This document shows, in pieces, positions 45,862-52,775 of a DNA stretch of 64,000 bases (its first letter is position 1; every line of letters starts with the position of its first letter). The notes below the pieces were generated by a model. It saw nothing but the letters and a program-made list of their open reading frames with translations. It did no database searches and had not been told where the DNA came from. Location: assembly GCA_029547805.1 (NCBI GenBank), contig JAKPOP010000027.1, positions 1-64,000 of the forward strand, read 5' to 3'. The position numbers and the translations under genes were made by a program. Source of the DNA: Deltaproteobacteria bacterium. GTDB taxonomy: Bacteria; Myxococcota_A; UBA9042; DTJE01.

Positions 45862-47829
45862 CTACTGCCGGGTGCCGTAGAAGGTGCCCGTCGGGTGGTA
45901 GTCGTAACTGCCCAGCGTCAGCGTCGCGTCCCAGTTGCACTGGGCCGACTTCTTCCCCAGGGCGTCATACCGCATGTCCTTGTTCGTGTCGAAGATGGCG
46001 CAGGGCTGATCCGCCGGGGTCCCGATGTTGAAGTTGTCCGGCGTGGCGTCGAGGCTCGTCAGGAAGCTCCGGACATACTGGGCGCCGGTCGTGATCAGGG
46101 CATCGCAGGCCCCCTCGACCAGGTTCTGGGCCAGCACGCCTCCGGTCTGCCCCACCACGTTGGTGGCGAACTCCTCGCAGCAGGTCCCGGCCCGGAGGCA
46201 GGCCTTGCCGGCCAGCAGCGACCCGATCATGGCCTCGAAGGAGTCCACCGCCGGCAGGCCGTCGGACCCGTTCCCGAAGACCTGAGGCAGCAGGATCTTC
46301 TCCAGCGCGAAGTCCACCAGGGCGCCGTACTTCAGGTTCACCTTGTGCTTCGCGATGTGCATGGCCGTCCCGTGGTCCACCAGTTGCACCTCGATGTCGG
46401 CGGTGATCGTGTTCTCCACGCCCGGCAGCGACGAGAGGGAGAGGCTGATGGCCCCGCACTGGTCGTCGGTGGGCGGGCAGTTCTTGCCCAGCGTCCACCG
46501 GAGCACGACCGTGTGCCAGACCTCCCGGCAGCCGCCGAAGGCCACCAGGCCGTTGGCGTCGGGTTCCTTCGAGCAGGTCATCGTGGACTGGAGGTGGAAC
46601 TTCTTCAGGATGTCGCCGATGTCCTTCCCGGTGAAGTAGATCTGCTGGCAGAGGTCCGGGTTGTCCGGGTAGGGGCAGTTGCTGACCAGCAGGCCCACCA
46701 GCAGCGCGTCGGCGATCTGGCGGATGATCTCCCCGGTGGAGGTCAGTTTCGTCGGGTCCGGGTGGGCCGGGTCCTGGAAGACCCAGTTGCAGAGGTCCTG
46801 CAATGCGCTGCCGCCGGTCCAGAGGTTCGGGTCGCACATCAGGAGCAGCACCTCGCCGGTGGGGCTTTCGAAGAAGCCGATGATGTGGTTCACGACCGTG
46901 GCGACGTTGGGCGGCAGCCCGCTGACCATGTCGAAGGTGCTGTCGATGTCATAGGACCCCACCAGTTTCGGGGGGATGTCGTCCAGGGGGCACTCCACGA
47001 AGGTCCGGGCGCCCAGTTCGACCCGGACGTCGTCCACGCACCCGTAGGCCCGGGACAGGCCCGTTCCCCCCTCGGAGGCGAAGCAGCGGACCGTGTAGGT
47101 CTGAGACGTCTCCTGACCCTCGGCCAGACCCGGGAGTTTCGGGAACTGCACGGTGGTGAGCAGCGAGACGGGACCCTTCTTGTCCGTCGCGGTGACGCTC
47201 TGGTCGTCCACGGGGATGTCGGCGCAGTTGGGCTTGCCGTTGGCCTGATTCTTGTAGATGTACACCGTGCCGGAGTTCACCTGGGGGTACTGTCCGCGGT
47301 ACGGGGCGAAGCCCACCACCAGGGGAATGATCTCCTTTCCGGCCACCAGGATGTTGAACATCAGGCAGTCGTCGCCCAGGCAGGCCTTCACCTTGCAGTC
47401 CCCCTGCTTCGTGTCCTGGGGGCTCCGGATCTCGACCGCGGCGATGCCGTCGTCATCGGTGGAGGCCCCTCCCACGTCCAGCACGCAGATGTCCTGGGCG
47501 TCCTCGACCTCCTCGAAGGTGACCCACTCGCTCTTCACCGCGGCGTCGCAGGCCGTGACCTTGACCCGGATGTCCCGGGCGCCATTGAAGACCAGCTGGA
47601 AGTGGTATCCCTCCACCGGGAGTTCCATCTGGTCCACGTAGTTCAGCATCTTCGCGCAGCCGGTATCGGTGCCCAGGTCTCGGGGGCCGGGGTCGCCGGG
47701 GGAGTTGTCATAGATGATGTCCCGACTGCCGTAGTCCGGTTGCCAGAGGTCCGGCTCCCCGGAGGACCCGCCTCCGCATCCCAGGACCATCACCGCCAGC
47801 ACACCCGTCCATGGAAGGGCTCGTTTCAT
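45862..47829 (-). CDS. Large lipoprotein of unknown function
   Basis: 655 residues; lipobox VLGC at Cys18, followed by a short Gly/Ser/Asp-rich spacer. An N-terminal beta-sandwich-like region (about 55-330) with paired cysteines (VKVTACDAAV, DCKVKACLGDDCL) precedes a helical region (about 330-520) and a second helical part near the C-terminus with CLRAGTCCEEF. It ends NWDATLTLGSYDYHPTG. I do not recognise the family. It has its own promoter and leads the minus-strand operon with the lipid kinase and cca. A role in lipid handling at the envelope is only a guess. Confidence 0.75.
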   Translation of the reverse strand: MKRALPWTGVLAVMVLGCGGGSSGEPDLWQPDYGSRDIIYDNSPGDPGPRDLGTDTGCAKMLNYVDQMELPVEGYHFQLVFNGARDIRVKVTACDAAVKSEWVTFEEVEDAQDICVLDVGGASTDDDGIAAVEIRSPQDTKQGDCKVKACLGDDCLMFNILVAGKEIIPLVVGFAPYRGQYPQVNSGTVYIYKNQANGKPNCADIPVDDQSVTATDKKGPVSLLTTVQFPKLPGLAEGQETSQTYTVRCFASEGGTGLSRAYGCVDDVRVELGARTFVECPLDDIPPKLVGSYDIDSTFDMVSGLPPNVATVVNHIIGFFESPTGEVLLLMCDPNLWTGGSALQDLCNWVFQDPAHPDPTKLTSTGEIIRQIADALLVGLLVSNCPYPDNPDLCQQIYFTGKDIGDILKKFHLQSTMTCSKEPDANGLVAFGGCREVWHTVVLRWTLGKNCPPTDDQCGAISLSLSSLPGVENTITADIEVQLVDHGTAMHIAKHKVNLKYGALVDFALEKILLPQVFGNGSDGLPAVDSFEAMIGSLLAGKACLRAGTCCEEFATNVVGQTGGVLAQNLVEGACDALITTGAQYVRSFLTSLDATPDNFNIGTPADQPCAIFDTNKDMRYDALGKKSAQCNWDATLTLGSYDYHPTGTFYGTRQ

Positions 47830-47885
47830 GACTCCATCCCCGCTGCGAGATGCCTCGCGCCGCCTCTTCGGCGGACACGCAACCC

Positions 47886-47914
47886 ATGATACCAGAAAGC
47901 CGGTTCCGCTCCAA
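47886..47914 (-). promoter_or_regulatory. Promoter for the large lipoprotein operon
   Basis: On the minus strand, TTGGAG (47914-47909), a 17-base spacer and TATCAT (47891-47886). The start would be about 50 bases before the ATG at 47829. Confidence 0.5.
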
Positions 47915-48007
47915 CCAGGGTCCCCGCGGCGGGAGAATCGGGGAACCGGGGTCTGGACCCTACTCCCGGGGCCCGGGTCTCTCGAATACCAGGATGAATC
48001 CCCGGGT

Positions 48008-48697
48008 TCATTCCACCGGTTCCGGGAGAATGCAGGCGCAGACGGTCCCCGGCATGTCCGGGAGCATCGGGATCTCCTCCCGCAGGATGAACCCGGCCTG
48101 CCGAAAGACCTGGATGGCGGCGCGCCTGGCCCCTCCCTTCTGGGGAGTCACCCAGTCCCGGTGGTAGATCAGCCTGCCTCCCGGCTCGGTCACCCGCCAG
48201 AGGCGCCGCAGGTAGTCGATGTCCTCGGGCCGATCCTCAAAGTACACGCTGTTGATGACCAGAACCAGCCGGAGCACCCCCGAGGCCAGGTCGTCCAGCC
48301 CGGTGTCCCGGGGGTTCTCGACCGGTCGCACCTCGACCCACGGGGGGGAGGTCCGGCGCAGTTCCGCGATGGCCGCCGGGTCGATGTCGGTCGCGTAGAT
48401 GCGTCCGGAAGGGCCCACCTGTCGGGCCATTCGCGCCGTGAACCAGCCCATGCCGGCCCCGATGTCGGCTGCCTGATCTCCCGGCTCCAGCCGGATGTGG
48501 TCGGCCAGGACCTGTCGGAGTCGATCAGTCGTATCGAGGTCCCTTACCTGGTCCAGCGCCGGCAGGGTCCGGTCCTGGGATTCGGGCCCGCCGCAGGAGT
48601 CGCATCGCCTGGGCCCGTGGGCACAGGAGAGCCCACACGCACTCATCATCAGGACCAGCAGGGGCCTTGCCGCCTGGAGGAGTCGTCTGCGTCTCAT
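48008..48697 (-). CDS. Class I SAM methyltransferase with lipoprotein-type signal
   Basis: A 229-residue protein. Its N-terminus, RRRRLLQAARPLLVLMMSAC followed by GLSC, reads as a lipoprotein signal with Cys21 or Cys25 as lipidated residue. The rest is a Rossmann methyltransferase: motif I AADIGAGMGWFTARMA, an acidic loop IYATDIDPAAI, VLVINSVYFED and EPGGRLIYHRDW. The substrate is unknown. As with the lipoprotein Pcm in this window, export of a SAM enzyme is puzzling. It is divergent from panD across 167 bases. Confidence 0.75.
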   Translation of the reverse strand: MRRRRLLQAARPLLVLMMSACGLSCAHGPRRCDSCGGPESQDRTLPALDQVRDLDTTDRLRQVLADHIRLEPGDQAADIGAGMGWFTARMARQVGPSGRIYATDIDPAAIAELRRTSPPWVEVRPVENPRDTGLDDLASGVLRLVLVINSVYFEDRPEDIDYLRRLWRVTEPGGRLIYHRDWVTPQKGGARRAAIQVFRQAGFILREEIPMLPDMPGTVCACILPEPVE

Positions 48698-48800
48698 GAC
48701 GGGAGTCTCGCACGACTCCTGTCTTGCCGGAAGGCCCCTGGGACCGGGGCCCGACCCTGCATGGCCGTTCGGCCCGGCAGCCCCATCCGGTCAGGCGGTC

Positions 48801-48824
48801 TTGAACCGGCGCTTCGAGTATGAT
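48801..48824 (+). promoter_or_regulatory. Possible promoter region for panD
   Basis: TTGAAC (48801-48806) and TATGAT (48819-48824) are good single boxes but only 12 bases apart; TGATAA at 48822 would give a 15-base spacer. One of the boxes is probably used with a weaker partner. Confidence 0.3.
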
Positions 48825-48864
48825 AAGGGGCACCGGGCGCCGGGCGCCCTCGGGAGGCGGTGGG

Positions 48865-49293
48865 ATGGCAGTGCGAAAGTTCCTGCGAGGCAAGATACAC
48901 CGCGCGACGGTCACCGAGTCCGACGTGGACTACGTCGGGTCCATCACGCTGGACCGGGACCTCCTCGATGCAGCCGGGCTGATGCCCCTGGAGGAGGTCG
49001 ACATCTGGGACGTCACCAACGGGGCGCGCTTCTCGACCTACTGCCTTCCGGGGCCCCGGGGCAGCGGTCAGGTCTGCATCAACGGGGCCGCGGCGCACCT
49101 GGCCCACGTCGGCGACAAGGTGATCGTGGCCGCCTACGGGTGGGTCTCGGACCCGGAGCGGGGACCCCACGACGTGCCCGTCGTGATCCCCGACGAGGCC
49201 AACCGGGTGGCCCGGGTGCTCCACTACCGGGCGGACCTCGCCGACGGGTCCTTCCGGGTCGAGGAATCGGACGACGACCGCGTGCCGGCATGA
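48865..49293 (+). CDS. panD: Aspartate 1-decarboxylase
   Basis: Makes beta-alanine from aspartate for pantothenate and CoA. A 142-residue proenzyme that cleaves itself between Gly25 and Ser26 (DYVGSITL), turning the serine into the pyruvoyl cofactor. KIHRATVTESD, VDIWDVTNGARFSTYCLPG, the ING...AHLAHVGDKVIVAAYG stretch and PDEANRV are family hallmarks. The ATG at 48865 follows GGGAGGCGG; an earlier in-frame start lacks support. Its stop overlaps the next gene (ATGA). Confidence 0.96.
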   Translation: MAVRKFLRGKIHRATVTESDVDYVGSITLDRDLLDAAGLMPLEEVDIWDVTNGARFSTYCLPGPRGSGQVCINGAAAHLAHVGDKVIVAAYGWVSDPERGPHDVPVVIPDEANRVARVLHYRADLADGSFRVEESDDDRVPA

Positions 49294-50114
49294 CCGCCGG
49301 CCGCCAGGGGGGCAGGGTGGGCTGGTTTGGCGGACGGCAACAGCAGGAGGCCAGGAGTCGCATCCAGGCCCTGGAGGCGGACCTGGACAAGGCCCGTCGG
49401 GAACTGGAACAGGCGCGGTCCCGCCGGGTCGAGGCGGATCGGGAGAGGGACCGGCTGCTGAAGGACCTGGAGGCGGCCCGGAAGGAGGCGGCCGAGGCCG
49501 TCGAGGCGACCGGGCGGGCCCGTTCCTCCCTGGCCAAGGCCGAGCAGATGGTGGCCTGGCTGGAGCAGAAGCGGGCCGAGGCTGCCGGGGCGCTCCAGGA
49601 GGCGGTCCGGGGGCGGGAGGAGGTCCAGGCGGAGGCGGCGGAGGCCCGGCGGCAGGCCGAGGGCCTCCAGGCCCAGGTGGACCGCCTCCAGGGCGAACTG
49701 GAGCGGCTGCGGCTGGAGCAGGCAGCCCGGGAGGCGGCTCCGGTCCCGGAGCCGGACCCCCGTCCTCGGCGCCAGGAGGCGGCCTCCCGGGCCCCGGATC
49801 CCGAGGAACGGGCCCGCTGGTCCGCCCAGGTGGACGACCTGAAGCGGCGCCTGGCCGAGGCGGAGGAGCGCCTCCGGGTGGCCCTGCGCAAGGCCGAGCA
49901 CAATCGCCGGGCCTGGCTCGTGACCCAGTCCCAGCTGGACCTGGCCGAGGACCGCATCTGTCTGCTGACCACCGGCAAGCCGCGCCCGGTCCTGCGGGAG
50001 GAGCCGCCGGTGTCCGATGGCCCGATGACCGCCGAGGAGGTGGAGGAGGTCCCGGACGAGGGCGACTCCGGCAGCACGGGAGACGCGGTCGCCGGGCCCC
50101 CGGACCAGGACTGA
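49290..50114 (+). CDS. Long coiled-coil protein
   Basis: 274 residues, of which about 20-160 and 175-220 are almost continuous heptad-type coiled coil rich in Glu, Ala, Arg and Leu (ALEADLDKARRELEQARS, RLAEAEERLRVALRKAE). There is no signal peptide or membrane segment. A short N-terminal Gly-rich part and an acidic tail flank it. Function unknown; a scaffold or a cell-organising role is possible. The start overlaps the panD stop (ATGA), so it is translationally coupled to panD. Confidence 0.8.
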   Translation: MTAGRQGGRVGWFGGRQQQEARSRIQALEADLDKARRELEQARSRRVEADRERDRLLKDLEAARKEAAEAVEATGRARSSLAKAEQMVAWLEQKRAEAAGALQEAVRGREEVQAEAAEARRQAEGLQAQVDRLQGELERLRLEQAAREAAPVPEPDPRPRRQEAASRAPDPEERARWSAQVDDLKRRLAEAEERLRVALRKAEHNRRAWLVTQSQLDLAEDRICLLTTGKPRPVLREEPPVSDGPMTAEEVEEVPDEGDSGSTGDAVAGPPDQD

Positions 50115-50157
50115 TCTCGGCGGGTCGGTGTCCTCCCCGGGCCAGCGGGAGGCTTCC

Positions 50158-50694
50158 GTGGAGATGCGGACCGACAATCGCGGTCATCCCTACCGGATTC
50201 GTCCGGCCCGGCCCGAGGATGCGTCCCCGCTGACCGACCTCCTCCGGGAGATCGCCGCCGTCGATGGCTTCATCCTGCTGACCCCCGAGGAGGTGCACGA
50301 GGAGCCCTCGTCCCGGGAGCAGTCCCTCTCGGCGGCCAACCGGACGGGGGGGGCCTGGGTGATCCTGGTGGCCGAGGACGAATCGGGGGTCTTCGGCATG
50401 GTGACCCTGAAGGCCGTGCCCCTGCGCCGCTGCGCTCACGTCTGCGAACTGGGCATCGGCATCCGGGCCGAGGGACGCGGACGGGGGGTGGGCCGGGACC
50501 TGCTGCGAGCGGCGCTCCAGGAGGCGGTGCGCCAGGGCTTCCGCAAGGTGCGCCTGATGGTGATCGCGTCCAACCACCGGGCGATTCGCCTCTACCGACA
50601 GGAGGGATTCGTCGAGACGGGGCGGTTCCAGGAGGAGGTCCGGGTGGGATGGGGATACGAGGACCTGGTCGTGATGGAACGGACATTGCCATGA
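50158..50694 (+). CDS. GNAT-family N-acetyltransferase
   Basis: 178 residues. The acetyl-CoA-binding motif A is clear: ELGIGIRAEGRGRGVGRDLLRAALQEA, with the Arg/Gly-x-x-Gly loop, followed by LMVIASNHRAIRLYRQEGFVETGRF. This resembles RimL/PhnO-like acetyltransferases; the substrate is unknown. The GTG at 50158 follows GGGAGG; an earlier GTG at 50128 lacks a ribosome-binding site. It lies 43 bases after the coiled-coil gene and overlaps the next by ATGA. In enteric bacteria a GNAT protein, PanM/PanZ, activates PanD; whether this protein does so is speculation. Confidence 0.88.
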   Translation: MEMRTDNRGHPYRIRPARPEDASPLTDLLREIAAVDGFILLTPEEVHEEPSSREQSLSAANRTGGAWVILVAEDESGVFGMVTLKAVPLRRCAHVCELGIGIRAEGRGRGVGRDLLRAALQEAVRQGFRKVRLMVIASNHRAIRLYRQEGFVETGRFQEEVRVGWGYEDLVVMERTLP

Positions 50695-51245
50695 ACCGGG
50701 GGCTTCGGGGAGGGATCGTCGGGGTGGTCCTGCTGGCGACGCTGTCGGCCGGATGCTCCGAGACCCGCCTCTGGACCGGGACCTTCCGGTCCACCGAGGC
50801 GAGGCCGCTCGCGGGCGTCGCGGGCATGGAGGAAGGCGTCTATCTGGAACTCGTGATCGGGCACTTTGGGCCCGACCTGGCGGGGATCATCCGCTTCTAT
50901 CGGGACCCGGAGTTCCTGCAGCCGGTCCCCGGGGCCTGTCCCTGCCAGTACCTGCTGGAGGGGCGCTACGAGGACGGGGCGTTGATCTTCGCCTTTCCGT
51001 CCCCCTCGCCGTGCTCGGCGGCCTCCGGGACCCTGCTGGCGGCCCGGCTCGCAGGGACGGACAACGGGGATCGCCTGGAAGGACCTCTGGGGATGGACCT
51101 GCGGACCGCGGCTGTCTGGACCTTCCAGCGGCGCCTCAAGGCCCAGGACCTGACCGAACAGGACAAGGAGTGCACTCCCGAGGGTGCCGGGGGGGCGGCC
51201 GAGCCGCGCGACGACGGGATGGGGGACCTGGAGGGAGACCGGTGA
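50691..51245 (+). CDS. Small lipoprotein of unknown function
   Basis: 184 residues. The signal MNRGLRGGIVGVVLLATLSAGC has a clear lipobox (SAGC). The mature part is beta-rich (VYLELVIGHFGPDLAGII, ALIFAFPSP) and holds a CPCQYLLEGRY motif; the last 30 residues are acidic. I do not recognise it. ATGA overlap with the GNAT gene and GTGA overlap with the next gene show tight coupling with a putative outer-membrane protein, so it may be its partner. Confidence 0.7.
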   Translation: MNRGLRGGIVGVVLLATLSAGCSETRLWTGTFRSTEARPLAGVAGMEEGVYLELVIGHFGPDLAGIIRFYRDPEFLQPVPGACPCQYLLEGRYEDGALIFAFPSPSPCSAASGTLLAARLAGTDNGDRLEGPLGMDLRTAAVWTFQRRLKAQDLTEQDKECTPEGAGGAAEPRDDGMGDLEGDR

Positions 51246-52726
51246 AGGGGCCTTGGCGACCAGCCCGGATCGGGTGCCTCCTGGCGCTGCTGCTGGCAGC
51301 GGGGGCGGCTCGAACGGCCCAGGGGACGCCCGCCCGGAAGGCCGAACCCCTGGTCCGTCGCCTGCCCGTGCTGGTGCTGCCGTTCCGGGACAACCGACTG
51401 GATCCCGATGCAATCTTCGTCCCGAGGCCCGAGGCGTCGTCTGGGCCAGAGGACGGAGGCCTGCCGGGAGGGCCCGTCCGGGAGGTCCTGGCCCGGGAGC
51501 CGGAACTGGAGGTCCTGTCCCCCGTGGAGGCCCTGGCGGCCGAGGGACACGAGGAGGAGACGGTGGCGATGGTCCGGGGGTTGCTCCAACTCGGCCAGGA
51601 GCGCTACCGGGACCTCCGGGTCCAGGAGGCGATCCCGGTGATCCAGCAGGGGATCACGGTCGCCCAGAGATCCCTGCTGGACCTCCGGGATCCGGCCCTG
51701 GTATCGGACCTCTATCTGGTCCTGGGCCTCTGTCTGGTGGAGACCGGGGACCCGGCGGCGGCCCATCGGGCCTTTCGGGAGATGTTCCGGGTGACTCCCG
51801 GCCGCCGTTTTCGGTCGGGATGGTTCCCCGGGACCGTCGAGGGGGCGATCCGGGGCGCCGCCCAGGACTTCCTGGCGACCCAGGCCATGGACGTTCCCCT
51901 GGGCAGCATCGACCGCCTGGAGGACCTGCTGCGGCGGACCCGGGCCTTCGCGGTGGTCAGCGGGACGCTGCGGAGGTCCGGGGCGGACGGGTCCTCGCTG
52001 CTCTCGTTGCGGGTCCTGGAGACCTCGACGAGTGCCGGACCGCGCCTGGCCCTGGTCGTTCGGGAGGACATCCCCTGGGAGTCCCCGGAGGAGGGCCGGG
52101 AGAAGGTCTCTCGGGCGCTGGGGGCCTGGCTGGCCTGCGCGGCGCTGCCCTCCCGTCGAGTGGAGGCGCCCCGATTGCCCGAGGTCTTCCTGGACACCAC
52201 GGGGGCATGGTCCGCATGGCTCAAGCGACCGACCCGGCGCATCTTCCACAACGCCGGCTTCGGGATCGGCCTCTCCTGGCAGGTGCTGGAGGGGCTGGAC
52301 GTCTTCGGAGGCCTCAACGTCACCAACTCCTTCCCCGATGCCTTCGGGGACCTGCTTCGGGATTTCTGGACCGTGCGCCTCTCCGCCGGCGTGGGGTACT
52401 CGGTGCGTTTCCGGTGGGGGCGGGTCTATCTCCACTCGGGCCTGCTGTTCGACTACCTGAGCGACTTCGCCTCCACGACCGACCCCGACTGCAAGTTCTG
52501 GCCCGACCGGCCCGACCGCTGCTCGGCATCGCGGATCCAGAAGCCCCGGTGGATGCTGGGATGGATGGCCGCTCCGGGGGTCGAGGTCCACCTCGTGGGG
52601 CCCCTCCAGTTCGTGATCCGGGTCGGCATCGGGGCCCACTTCGTCTCGAGCGACCTCTCGAACTCCCTGAACTTTCCCCTCCAGGTGGAGGTAGGCCTCG
52701 GGTACGCGTTCCCGGTGAAACACTGA
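51242..52726 (+). CDS. Exported protein with helical repeat region and C-terminal beta-barrel
   Basis: 494 residues with a signal peptide (IGCLLALLLAAGAART, GTG start at 51242). The N-terminal part (about 35-200) looks helical and TPR-like, including VSDLYLVLGLCLVETGDPAAAHRAFREMFRVTP. The C-terminal ~180 residues alternate as in an outer-membrane barrel: GFGIGLSWQVLEGLDVFGGLNV, VRLSAGVGYSVRF, VYLHSGLLFDYL, and end VEVGLGYAFPVKH with a charged, not aromatic, last residue. This suggests a periplasmic interaction domain fused to a barrel. Function unknown. Confidence 0.7.
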   Translation: MKGPWRPARIGCLLALLLAAGAARTAQGTPARKAEPLVRRLPVLVLPFRDNRLDPDAIFVPRPEASSGPEDGGLPGGPVREVLAREPELEVLSPVEALAAEGHEEETVAMVRGLLQLGQERYRDLRVQEAIPVIQQGITVAQRSLLDLRDPALVSDLYLVLGLCLVETGDPAAAHRAFREMFRVTPGRRFRSGWFPGTVEGAIRGAAQDFLATQAMDVPLGSIDRLEDLLRRTRAFAVVSGTLRRSGADGSSLLSLRVLETSTSAGPRLALVVREDIPWESPEEGREKVSRALGAWLACAALPSRRVEAPRLPEVFLDTTGAWSAWLKRPTRRIFHNAGFGIGLSWQVLEGLDVFGGLNVTNSFPDAFGDLLRDFWTVRLSAGVGYSVRFRWGRVYLHSGLLFDYLSDFASTTDPDCKFWPDRPDRCSASRIQKPRWMLGWMAAPGVEVHLVGPLQFVIRVGIGAHFVSSDLSNSLNFPLQVEVGLGYAFPVKH

Positions 52727-52775
52727 GGAGGGACGGAGGCGGGGCCAGCGGGCGCGTCCTCCCCGGGGGGCGGCG

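Noticed and set aside
44581-47889. Open frame of 1102 codons on the plus strand
   Set aside because: Antisense to the lipid kinase and the large lipoprotein, which have clear starts, signals and motifs.
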